This document shows, one piece after another, positions 30,535-40,638 of a DNA stretch of 64,000 nt (position 1 is the first letter of the stretch; each line of letters opens with the position of its first letter). The notes beneath the pieces were generated by a model that was not told the DNA's origin, searched no databases, and worked only from the letters and a program-made list of their open reading frames with translations. Origin of the DNA: Haematobia irritans (lineage: Eukaryota > Arthropoda > Insecta > Diptera > Muscidae); contig NC_134397.1 in assembly GCF_050003625.1 (NCBI RefSeq), forward strand, positions 266,408,070 through 266,472,069, in the 5' to 3' direction. The position numbers and the translations under genes are program-made.

Positions 30535-31935
30535 CACTGAAAAAAATATTGTCGTGAGGCCAAAGATTTCATGTCCTTAAAATACGAAGGCTACACCCTC
30601 ACAAAAAATCGCTTCTGTAACATATACTCCCAAACATATTTTGCTTCAAGCATATACATTTTTGGGTATTGCCAAACATTTATATGTTTGATCTCTTCCA
30701 ATATATAATATGTTTGAAAGAATATTGGTCTAAACAATATATGTTTGGGTAGTCTAAGTTCCAAACATTTTGTATTTTTGCATCCAAATTCAATAATGTT
30801 GTCTTCTAAAAAACAATATGTTATTATGTGAACATATAATATGTTTGGAAGCATTTTGCACCCAAAAATATTATATGCTTAAAAAAAATTCTCCCAAACA
30901 ATATTGTGCTCAAAATTTTATTTATTTATTTATATATTTACAATCATAATGAATTATGAAAATAAACAGGTAATATAGGTGCTAACAACATAGGTTTTCG
31001 ACCTGAATGCTCAAAATTTTGTTTCTGCCTAATTGTATATTCCTCCACATCTTCCTCACTTCCACGAGATTTTTTTAGTTCTTAGCACCTTTTTCTGTAA
31101 TACAAACATTGTAGAAGAAATTATTCAATTTTATGATTTTTATTTTATTTTAATTTTACCTTTTGCCGGACGGGGATTCGAACAGCGGACCACACAGTTT
31201 GTAAGGATCAAAGAAGTAGCTGATCAATTGCCCAAGGAAAAATAAAATGTTAATTTTGTAATAACAAGGAACAACCACCAACTTAATTCAATATCGCTCC
31301 CCGTTAAATAGCGCTCCAAGCTACTAAACACATATATGTTTATAGGCTATTTCTAAATTAATATATGTTTGCATCCAAGCATATTATATTTACAAACATT
31401 TTATGTCCCAAACATAATATGTTCTAACATATTAACATATATGTCCCAAACATGTTATGCTAGTTTATGAACATTATATGCTTGCACTCAAAAATATTGT
31501 GTTTAAAAATTTGTGTTCCAAACATATAATGTTTATAGCCAAACATATGAAAAACAGTCTTTTTCATCCGTGTAGTTTTGGTTATAATAGCATTTCTGAA
31601 TTTCTCTTATATAAGTCGTTTTGTCCTTATAGTTAAGTGATTCAACTTAAAAATGGGTATCTTTTCATGAAAGAAGGCTAGGGTCAATTCTAAAAAATTC
31701 TTAAAATTAATGAACTAGTCTTTAAATTTGTGGAGTTTTTGTATGCTGACCACAAACCAAAATAGCGTTCAAAAATAGAAGAGGTTTTTCAACATTTTAT
31801 TTTAAAAACGTTAAGTTGTCGTTAGCACGTTTTTAAAGCACTGTGATAGCTCACGAAGAAAAAACTAATAAATTCAAATTTGACTCGCAATCAATACCAA
31901 AATCATTAGTGTACAAAATCTTTGGAATCGAACAT
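30535..31935 (+). mobile_element. MITE E, second copy (E2), interrupted by element Z
   Basis: It starts directly after E1 with CACTGAAAAAAATATTGTCG, is cut at 30593 by element Z, and resumes at 31573. It then runs to about 31935 (ATCAATACCAAAATCATTAG, TCTTTGGAATCG). It is more diverged than E1 and its right terminus is not recognisable. Confidence 0.7.
30594..31572 (-). mobile_element. Element Z, copy 2 (979 bp, reversed)
   Basis: CACCCTCACAAAAAATCG at the left and TTTTTCATCCGTG at the right, flanked by TA inside MITE E2. It is nearly identical to 26711-27688 in reverse orientation, including the tRNA-like GGGGATTCGAACAGCGGACC. Confidence 0.82.
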
Positions 31936-32218
31936 AGAAATAATATAATAATAATAAATAAAATAATAATAAAGTTTTGAATGTGGTATTATTTTTTTAT
32001 CATAAAAAAAATGCAATAAAAAAATCGTAGTGATAGGAACAAAACAAATCTTCTATTTATTAATGGAATGGATTTACATTTACGAAAATTGGACAACAAT
32101 AGGTTTGTATGGGAAATTTTCGAATAAAAGTTATTCAGTATAAACTTGCAAGACAGTTAGAATGGGTTTTATTCTCTTGGGTAATACTAGGAGAAGTGTA
32201 CACGTTCACGAATTTATA
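31936..32218. other. AT-rich spacer
   Basis: Begins with an AATAAT-rich run near 31940-31975; no gene or known element was seen. The TA at 32217-32218 is the target-site duplication of the next transposon. Confidence 0.4.
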
Positions 32219-33502
32219 AACGGTGATACGGTCAAAATTTGGTTAATATAAACTTGACGTATTTCTTTCAATTTTGCATTTACAAAACCTGAACACCCCT
32301 CATTTTGAAGGTGTGTATGTAGAATGTTGCTCCTATTTTGATTTTGGAATTCACTCTTCAGTTGTCAAAATGCCGTCCAAGCAAGAAGAGCAGCGTATCA
32401 AAATTTTGCTCGCGCATCGCGAAAATCCGAGCTACTCGCACGCAAAGCTGGCAAAATCGCTAAAAGTTGCCAAATCAACCGTTACAAATGTAATTAAAGT
32501 GTTTGGGGAACGTTTGTCGACAGCCAGGAAGTCTGGATGGGGGGGAAATCGAAAACCGGAAGCCGCTGAGACGACAAAGAGAGTTGCCGGTAGTTTCAAG
32601 CGAAACCCTAACCTCTCTCTCCGAGATGCCGCAAATAAGCTGGGTGTATCGTCTACAACCGTGCATCGAGCCAAAAAACGAGCCGGACTATCGACTTACA
32701 AGAAGGTAGTGACTCCAAATCGCGATGATAAACAAAATACGACGGCCAAAGCGCGATCCCGGAGGCTGTACACGACAATGCTGACGAAGTTTGACTGCGT
32801 GGTAATGGACGACGAAACCTACGTCAAAGCCGACTACAAGCAGCTTCCGGGACAGGAGTTTTATACGGCAAAAGGAAGGGGAAAGGTAGCAGATATTTTC
32901 GAGCACATAAAACTGTCAAAGTTCGCAAAGAAATATGGTTTATCTGGTTTGGCAAGCCATCTGTACCTGTGGCTTGAAAAGCAGCATTTTCATAGCATTC
33001 GGGACTGTCAACCAAGAAATTTACGTGAAAGAGTGTTTGAATAAACGTCTGCTGCCTTTCCTGAAGAAACACGATTGTTTGGCATCTTGCCATTACGGTA
33101 AAAAGGCCATGGAGTGGTACGCCGCCAACAACGTGCAGTTGGTTCCCAAGGACAAGAACCCTCCCAACACGCCAGAGCTCCGCCCAATTGAGAAATACTG
33201 GACTATTGTCAAGCGGAACCTAAAGAAGACCAAAAAAACTGCTAAGGATGAGCAGCAGTTCAAGGCAAACTGTCTTTCTGCGGCGAAGAAGGTGGACAAG
33301 GTGGCTGTACAAAATCTGGTGGCAGGTGTCAAGCGTGAGGCCCGGCAATTCGGATTTGGAAAAGCGAAAGCCTAACTGAATATTTTTCCTGAATTTTATA
33401 CTAATTGAACTTGAAAAAGAAATTTAATTTGATTTTTTAAATAAACGATTTCACCGATATACACGCGTTTTCCCTTGACCAAATTTTGACCGTATCGCCC
33501 TT
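32219..33502 (+). mobile_element. Tc1/mariner DD37E-type transposon, copy 1 (1284 bp)
   Basis: Terminal inverted repeats AACGGTGATACGGTCAAAAT (left) and, from the right, AAGGGCGATACGGTCAAAAT, with TA on both sides. It carries a broken transposase. A near-identical element lies reversed at 48466-49773. On its right it borders a MITE E fragment. Confidence 0.9.
32370..33375 (+). pseudogene. Broken DD37E transposase, copy 1
   Basis: The start MPSKQEEQRIKILLAH at 32370 opens helix-turn-helix DNA-binding domains, including LSLRDAANKLGVSSTTVHRA. The first catalytic Asp lies in VMDDETYV. A frame change near 32926-32940 moves the remainder to another frame (VWQAICTCGLKSS...). An in-frame 21-bp deletion near 33078 removes the seven residues that hold the second catalytic Asp, present in copy 2 as FWPDLASCHYG. 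The third acidic residue is Glu in ELRPIEKYW. In copy 2 the D-to-E spacing is 37 residues. This copy cannot be catalytic. Confidence 0.88.
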
Positions 33503-33504
33503 TA

Positions 33505-33715
33505 TGAAGAAAAAAAACTGAAAAACGAAAAATTAAAATTTGCTTCCTAGAAGCAAGTACACAAAGCCCAAATTTAAAAGCAAATTGTGTATTAAAAGTA
33601 GCCTTACTACTATTCTCCGGTTCTTTGGCTCGGAATCAATACCAAAATTGTTAAAGTGAGGACAAAATCTTTGGAACGGAGCATGCTTTTTTTTTTTGAG
33701 TGTAACAAAAAAACA
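33505..33715 (+). mobile_element. MITE E, right-end fragment (E3)
   Basis: TATGAAGAAAAAAAACTGAA, TTGCTTCCTAGAAGCAAGTA and TCGGAATCAATACCAAAATT up to TCTTTGGAACGGAGCATGC. The left half is missing; the DD37E element abuts it. Confidence 0.65.
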
Positions 33716-34450
33716 TTTTTTACTTCTCTCAGACGTAGATTAACTGTCTACGCATAAGATTCCTCTAAACTTCAAACAAAACTAGTTCTTATAAATCCAG
33801 AATCTGATGTAGCCTCCCTATAAAGAAACTTTAAATGTAACTTCGATTCAATATCTTAGTTAAATTAAAGATTACGTCCTTAAATCAAAAAATGGCTCTT
33901 TACATTTAAACCAAGGACATAAAACCTAAATTGAAAATTGAATTACGCCTTTAATGTATCCTAGTACAACTCCTTGCTTTTTTGGCTTGGAAAGAATATC
34001 AAAATAATTAAGATAAAAACATGATCTTTGGAACTGGTTAAGCTTTTTTCTTTTATTAAAAATGACCCACGGTGGCTTAAGTGGAGGGAGGTTGTGTATG
34101 AAGCGTACTGTTTTTTTTTGTGAAATAATTTTCCCGTATGTTTATTTAAAATTCATGGTGATAGAATGTGGTCTATGTTTTTCGTTGTTGTTTTTGGTAA
34201 GCTTTTATCTTACAAGGAATCATTATTCCATTGCTTCGTTTGCGTGACAATCGCAAATGTATTTGCAGATTGCAAAGCGCCTTTTCACATTTTCGTTGTT
34301 ATGAGGTTTTTGGCTTCTGTGTGACATAAACCGATTTGCTGGAATGTTGACGATTTTATTCGGCCTAAATTTTGTTTTGTGTGGCATATTCGCATTGGAA
34401 TTTCGCGCATTGTTGACCTTTTATGATTTAAAGATGAACTTTATATTTTT
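33716..34450. other. Intergenic, with weak MITE remnants
   Basis: Around 33860-34050 phrases such as GATCTTTGGAACTGG and AAAGATTACG recall MITEs E and W, in decayed form. No coding frame is supported. Confidence 0.4.
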
Positions 34451-36349
34451 TATACCCTTCACCACTACTGTGGTACAGGGTATAATAAGTTTGTGCATTT
34501 GTATGTAACGCCAAGAAGGAGTAATCATAGACCAACCTTTTAGTATACGGATCGGCTTAGAATTAAATTCTGAGTCGATTTAGCGATGTCCGTCTGTCTG
34601 TCCGTCTGTCTGTTGATGTATTTTTGTGTGCAAAGTACAGCTCGCACTTTTAGTCCGATTGTCCTAAAATTTGGTACAGGGTCCTACTTCGGCTCAAAGA
34701 CGATCCCTATTGATTTTGAAAAAAATCGGTTCAGATTTAGATATAGCTGCCATATATATTTTTCACCGATCTGGTCATATTTGGCGTGTATATCAACCGA
34801 TCTTCCTCAAATTCTGTAAATCCGAATATTTTATGGGTCTCGAAAAACTTGCAAAATATCAGCCAAATCGGTTCAGATTTAGATATAGCTCCCATATATA
34901 GCTTTCGCCCGATTTACACTCATTTGTCCACAGAGGCCAATTTTTTGCTCTGATTTAGTTGAAATTTTGCATAGGGAGTAGAATTAGCATTGTCACTATG
35001 CGTGCAAAATTTGGTTGAAATCGGTTCAGATGTGGATATATCTCCCATATATAGCTTTCGCCCGATTTACACTCATATGACCACAGAAGCCAATTTTTAA
35101 CTCCGATTTAGTTGAAATTTTGCACAGGGAGTAGAATTAGCATTGTAGAAATCGGTTCAGATTTAGATATATCTCCCATATATAGCTTTCGCCCGATTTA
35201 CACTCATATGACCACAAAGGCCAATTTTAAACTACGATTTAGTTGAAATTTTGCACAGGGAGTAGAATTAGCATTGTAGAAATCGGTTCAGATTTAGATA
35301 TATCTCCCATATATAGCTTTCGCCCGATTTACACTCATTTGCCCACAGAGGCCAATTTTTTGCTCTGATTTAGTTGAAATTTTGCATAGGGAGTAGAATT
35401 AGCATTGTCACTATGCTTGCAAAATTTGGTTGGAATCGGTTCAGATTTAGATATAGCTCCCATATATAGCTTTCGCCCGATTTACACTCATATGACCACA
35501 AAGGCCAATTTTTAACTCCGATTTAGTTGAAATTTTGCACAGGGAGTAGAATTAGCATTGTTGCTATGCGTGCCAAATTTGGTTGAAATCGGTTCAGATT
35601 TAGATATATCTCCCATATATACCTTTCGCCCGATTTACACTCATTTGACCACAGAGGCCAATTTTTAACTCCGATTTAGTTGAAATTTTGCACAGGGAGT
35701 AGAATTAGCATTGTAGAAATCGGTTCAGATTTAGATATATCTCCCATATATAGCTTTCGCCCGATTTACACTCCTATGCCCACAGAGGCCAATTTTTAAC
35801 TCCGATTTAGTTGAAATTTTGCACAGGGAGTAGAATTAGCATTGTTGCTATGCGTGCCAAATTTGGTTGAAATCGGTTCAGATTTAGATATAGCTCCCAT
35901 ATATATGTTTTTCTGATTTCGACAAAAATGGTCAAAATACCAACATTTTCCTTGTAAAATCGTCACTGCTTAGTCGAAAAGTTGTAAAAATGACTCTAAT
36001 TTTCCTAAACTTCTAATACATATATATCGAGCGATAAATCATAAATAAACTTTTTCGAAGTTTCCTTAAAATTGCTTCAGATTTAAACGTTTCCCATATT
36101 TTTTTTACTAACATTGTGTTCCACCCTAGTGCATTAGCCGACTTACATCTTGAGTCTATAGATTTTGTAGAAATCTATCAAATTCTGTCCAGATCGAGTG
36201 ATATTTAAATGTATGTATTTGGGACAAACCTTTATATATAGCCCCCAACACATTTGAGGGTTGTGATATGGTATCGAAAATTTAGATCTACAAAGTGGTG
36301 CAGGGTATAATATAGTCGGCCCCGCCCGACTTTAGACTTTCCTTACTTG
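34451..36349 (+). mobile_element. DINE-like element type B, full length (B4)
   Basis: It has the hairpin TATACCCTTCACCACTACTG with GTGGTACAGGGTATA and a short GTCC/GTCT run near 34590. Seven or so internal repeats of 110-180 bp follow (AAATCGGTTCAGATTTAGAT, GCTTTCGCCCGATTTACACT, GTTGAAATTTTGCACAGGGA). The 3' block contains GATTTATGATTTATCGCTCG in reverse, the stem-loop AGTCGGCCCCGCCCGACT and ACTTG at 36349. It encodes no protein. Confidence 0.83.
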
Positions 36350-36640
36350 TTATTTGCTGGGATGGTTTAAAGAGAATAAAAACATCTTTTGTTTATCAAC
36401 CCTGATGGGTGGTAAATGAAAAAAAATTAAAAAAATTTTTTTCCGTTTTAACAAAAAGGCAAAACAAAAAAGATAAAAAGAAATGCCAATTTTTTCTACA
36501 ATATTAAGATAATCCTACCTAATTGTGGGGTTTATAGTATTAATATTAAAAAAATCGTTTTCATAGGATAAGTTGGATTACAAGATAAATACAAATTTGT
36601 AATAAATTTAAAATATCATAGTTTTTATTTTAAAGATGTT
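36350..36640. other. Short spacer
   Basis: AT-rich DNA with no recognised element or gene. Confidence 0.4.
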
Positions 36641-36889
36641 GGCGTTGATTTAGTCAAATAGACACGATTTAAAATCTGTGCCAATTTTAAGGACGATAGC
36701 GTCATTATTGAAGGCTGTAGCGTGATTACAATAGACAGACAGACGGACATGCTTATATCGTCTTTGAATTTCTTCCTGATCAATAATATATATACTTTAT
36801 ATAGTCGCAAACCGATATTTGGATGTGTTACACACGGAATGACAAACTTATTATACCCCCATCACCATTCTATGATGGTGGCTATAAAA
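36641..36889 (-). mobile_element. DINE-like type C, 5'-end fragment (C3)
   Basis: CAGACAGACGGACATGC, TATATACTTTATATAGTCGC and the hairpin TATACCCCCATCACCATTCT / ATGATGGTGG match the head ends of C1 and C2. Only the first 250 bp remain. It directly adjoins a MITE E fragment. Confidence 0.75.
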
Positions 36890-36891
36890 AG

Positions 36892-37364
36892 GTTTTCATA
36901 ACATGAAAGAAAAATTTTTTGAGGTAAGGTCAACTTGACTTTAATAATTCAGAAAAATTCCTTAAAATTAATAAAACTGTCTTTAAATTTGTTGTCTTTT
37001 TGCGTCTTGACTACAAAGCAAAAAATCGTTCAAATATTGGACATGTTTTTCAACACTTTATTTTAAAGGCGTTTTTTACTTGAAACATAGCATAATTTCT
37101 ACTGGAAGTCGAGTCTGAATTTGGAAAGTACAGTTATCGTTAACTCGCTTTTAAAGGGCTTTGTTAGCACATGAAGAAAACAAGCTGAAGAAACGAAAAA
37201 TTAAAATTTGCTTCCTAGAAGCAAGTACACAAAACCCAAATTTACAAGTGAATTGTGTCTTAAAAGTATTCTTTCTTGTATTCTCTGTTTCTTTGGCCCG
37301 GAATCAATACCAACATTTTTAAAGTAAAGACAAAATCTTTGGAACCGGGTATGCTTTTTTTTCA
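36892..37364 (+). mobile_element. MITE E, right part (E4)
   Basis: From CATAACATGAAAGAAAAA through GTCAACTTGACTTTAATAAT and TCGGAATCAATACCAACATT to TTTTTTTTCAGTG. The left end was lost at the junction with the type C fragment. Confidence 0.72.
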
Positions 37365-37705
37365 GTGCCCAAATGAAGTACACAAACTTTAGAAAACTTT
37401 AATTTTCCACAAAATAGTTCAGAATTTCATCAAACTATTGTTGTCTTGATTCCAGCTTAAAACCATGCGTTGACTAAATTACATGAGTAGCTTAGCCAAC
37501 AAAGGAAACGAATATTTGTCTAATTTATTTGGACAAAGCCCTCCGAACTACTACGATACGGCAGGGAGCCAATTGCAGAAGCTCTGGCACCAATAATCAC
37601 AAATGCGTGGGAGGAAGAAGCTGTAATGGACTGCGTAATTGCAACGATTCTAAAAAAGTTGATTTCAGGTTGTGCAGGAATTGGAGGTGTATAACGCTCC
37701 TGAAT

Positions 37706-38382
37706 TAGAGGTGTGCACGTGAGTAATATTTTGCTCACGCTCACGCACACTCACGCACGATATTTTTTGGTAGGACTCACGCTCACGCACGCTCACGAAA
37801 ATCTTTTAAATGTCGTGACTCACGAAAAATATCGTGACTCACGAAAAACCTCGTGACTCACGAATAATTTTATGAGTGATTTACCTTTAGAACCTGACTG
37901 AAAACATGAGTATATGCACTAGATAGGATCACGGCCTAAAGGAAAAAAAGTTGTTGCCGTCGTCCCCCAGTTTTGTAGCATATTCGAAGGCAATTTCAGA
38001 ACACCAAAACTTTTTTTCCGTGTACCCTACGGCCCCCCGAAATACAATTTATTGTGCTGTGTCGTCATTTGAAGTTATCAGAAATGGGCATCATAGGGGT
38101 ATACGAAGGCGAAATAAAAAATTAAAAATCAAATTTGACATAGGAGTCAAAAATGACCAATGCGCGAAATATAGCCCCTGATCAACCATGAACAACGATA
38201 TGCGTTTCTTTTCGATCGGACTTCAAATGACGACACAGCACAATAAATTGTATTTCGGGGGGTCGTAGGGTGCACGGGAAAAAAAAGTTTTGGTGTTCTG
38301 AAATTGTCTTCGAATATGCTACAAAACTGGGGGGTGACCACATCAACTTTTTTTGTGACCCTATCTAATATGCACACTTCTA
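37706..38382. mobile_element. hAT-like MITE with CACG-rich ends and a large foldback
   Basis: The ends TAGAGGTGTGCA and, from the right, TAGAAGTGTGCA match at 11 of 12. The flanks TCCTGAAT (37698-37705) and TGCTGAAT (38383-38390) match at 7 of 8, as for the 8-bp duplication of hAT elements. Removing it restores the LINE reading. At the left, CTCACGCTCACGCACG and CGTGACTCACGAAAAA motifs repeat. It encodes no transposase. Confidence 0.72.
37910..38375. repeat. Inverted repeat, arms about 160 bp, within the hAT-like MITE
   Basis: The left arm (about 37910-38075) contains GCATATTCGAAGGCAATTTC and CCGAAATACAATTTATTGTG. The right arm (about 38212-38375) contains their reverse complements, CACAATAAATTGTATTTCGG and GAAATTGTCTTCGAATATGC. 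A spacer of roughly 140 bp separates them. RNA from this site could fold into a long hairpin. Confidence 0.85.
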
Positions 38383-38526
38383 TGCTGAATGCAGTCAATA
38401 AACTACTGTCGACGATATTATTTAATCGCATATCTCCAGCGGTAGAAACCATACTTACACTGGAAAAAAGCATGCCATGTTCCAAAGATTTTGTCTTTAA
38501 CAATTTTGGTATTGATTCCGAGCCAA

Positions 38527-38713
38527 GGTTAGGTTAGGTTAGGTTAGGTTTAGGTGGCAGCCCGATGTATCAGGCTCACTTAGACTATTCAGTGTATTGT
38601 GATACCACAGTGGTGAACTTCTCTCTTATCACTGAGTACTGCCCGATTCCATGTTAAGCTCAATGACAAGGGACCTCCTTTTGATAGCCGAGTCCGAACG
38701 GCGTTCCACATTG
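38527..38713 (-). mobile_element. Short retroposon with (CCTAA)n tail, copy 2 (187 bp)
   Basis: Inserted in MITE E5 with a 9-bp target-site duplication, CCGAGCCAA, at 38518-38526 and 38714-38722. On the plus strand it starts GGTTAGGTTAGGTTAGGTT and contains GCCCGATGTATCAGGCTCAC and GACAAGGGACCTCC. This is the longest of the bounded copies. It may be a SINE or the 3' end of a LINE. Confidence 0.85.
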
Positions 38714-39652
38714 CCGAGCCAAAGAAGCGGAGAATACAAGTAAGGATACTTTTAAGACACAATTCTCTTTTAAATTTGGTATTTGTGTACTTGCTTCTAG
38801 GAAGCAAATTTTAATTTTTCGATTTTTCAGCTTTTTTTTCTTCATATGCTATCAAAGTCCTTTAAAAACGAGTTAACGACAACTTTATTTTCCAAATACA
38901 GACTCGACTTTCAATAGAAATTATGCTATGATTCAAGTAAAAAAGTCTTTAAAATAAAGGGTTGGAAAGCATGTCATGTTTTTGAACGATTTTTTACTTT
39001 GTATTCAAGTTGCAAAAAGGCAACAAATTTAAAGACAATTTCATTAATTTTAAAGAATTTTTATAGATTATAAAAGTCAAGTTGACTTTAGTCCAAAAAT
39101 TTTTCCTTTCATGTTATGATACCCATTTTTAAGTCAAATCACTTAATTATAAGAACAATACGACTTCATTGAAAAGTTTATCGACTTTTGGACAAGGAAA
39201 AAAACTTTATATTAGAGAAATGTGTCTTCTATACTAAGCACAATTTGCATTCTTAGTTTAAAGACATGAAATCTTTGACCTCACGACAATATTTTTTTCA
39301 GTGTGGCTATCGTTAGAGTCAATCCGCATTTCAATGTGAGTAAATCATTTGTTTCTTTTACCTTTTACCTCATTACCGTGATTTTGATAATGTTGAATTG
39401 TGCCAAAATATGGATGGGGAAAAACGGTAACTCCAAACGAAATGATTCGGAAAGTGGAGGTCAGATTTTATCGACTTTAGTAATTATTAAAGTCAAGTTG
39501 ACTTTAGCCCAAAAGTTTTTTCTTTCATGTTATGATACCCATTTTTAAGTCAAATCACTTAATTATAAGGACAATACGACTTCATTGAAAAGTTTATCGA
39601 CTTTTGGACAAGGAAAAAAACTTTATATTAGAAAAATGCTACTTCTATGCTA

Positions 39653-40276
39653 CACTGAAAAAATATAATTATGTGATATTAAAGATTACGCAACCTAAAT
39701 TTTAGGATGCGCAATTTACACACTATTAAGGACAAATTTCTTTAAAATAATGATATTTTAATTAAAAGAAAGTTTATAATCTTTGCTTCAACAATTTTTT
39801 CACTAAATTTAGGACACACATTTTGAAAATTTTTTAAAGTCGCATGTCTGTAAACTAAGGCAAATTTTCCTTAAAGTAAAGAAACACATTTTTGATTTAA
39901 AGAAATCGTTCTTAAATTAAATGAAATATTGAATCTTTAGATTTAAATAAAAACGCTTCAAATATAGGTTAAGACTTATTATGAGGATTTAGCATCTTTG
40001 GTTTAAAGTTTTTTGGAATTAAGAAAATATTTTTTACTTCGAAGAATCCGTCATAATTTGGATTTTTAAACTGGCATTTGTTTGTACGTGAATAGCTTTA
40101 TTAATGTACCGGAAAAATAGAATGACAAAATTTTTAGATCCTAGATTTAAAGGCAGATAGGTCGCAAAAAATTTCCTTATTTTAAAGAACCCGCATCTTT
40201 GGCTCGGAATCAATACCAAAATCCTTAGAAAAAGGTCAAAATCTTTGGATCCAAGTAAACTTGTTTTTTTTTAGTG
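39653..40276. mobile_element. Element W: TA-flanked MITE (624 bp)
   Basis: CACTGAAAAAATATAATT at the left and TTTTTTTTTAGTG at the right, with TA on both sides, cutting the second E block of E5. The interior has MITE E-like phrases (GGCTCGGAATCAATACCAAA near 40200), so W and E are distant relatives. No coding sequence. Confidence 0.72.
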
Positions 40277-40638
40277 TAAGCAAAATTTGCATTCGTGTTT
40301 TAAGGACATGAAATCTTTGGCCTCACGACAATAATTTTTTCAGTGTAGGAACGAGCAGGCAGGGCTCAGAAATGGAATATAAATGAAGTTAGAATTAATA
40401 TATAGCACTCCATTGAATACAACTGCAATGCGTTGAATACAACTGCAATGCGTTGTGCGTGCGTTCAACACTGTATCCCGTCCAGCACTGTGGAATGCTC
40501 TAAGTATCAAAGGAAAACCACCGAAAATATTGATAATAGTGAATAGTGTCATGCAACCGACAAATGTTCAAGCACCGCATGTCATATGAATATGAGAGGA
40601 ATATAAGAGGATTCCTATTTGGTTCATATTTAGATATA

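Larger units (their letters stand above)
38458..40345 (-). mobile_element. MITE E (E5), with nested retroposon, element W and an internal duplication
   Basis: It begins CACTGGAAAAAAGCATGCCA and ends TAATTTTTTCAGTG, flanked by TA on both sides, and interrupts the LINE. One complete E right-to-left copy runs to 39303. After about 180 bp of other sequence, the terminal E block from GTCAAGTTGACTTTAG is repeated (39488-40345, shift about 417 bp). The second block is interrupted by element W. Confidence 0.75.
37531..40560 (+). pseudogene. Decayed RTE-like LINE, split into three pieces by later insertions
   Basis: Piece 1 (37531-37705) reads ELLRYGREPIAEALAPIIT... and, after a frameshift, CRNWRCITLLN. 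Piece 2 (38391-38455) reads AVNKLLSTILFNRISPAVET. Piece 3 (40348-40560) begins RNEQAGLRNG and contains FNTVSRPALWNALSIKGKPP. In this order they match residues 114-260 of the LINE frame at 18800-20578 (AELLKYG, NWRGITLLN, LLLNRITPAVESIL, EQAGF, AFDTVSREALWETL). Piece 3 has in-frame stops and a tandem 20-bp repeat. It is older than everything inserted in it. Confidence 0.82.
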
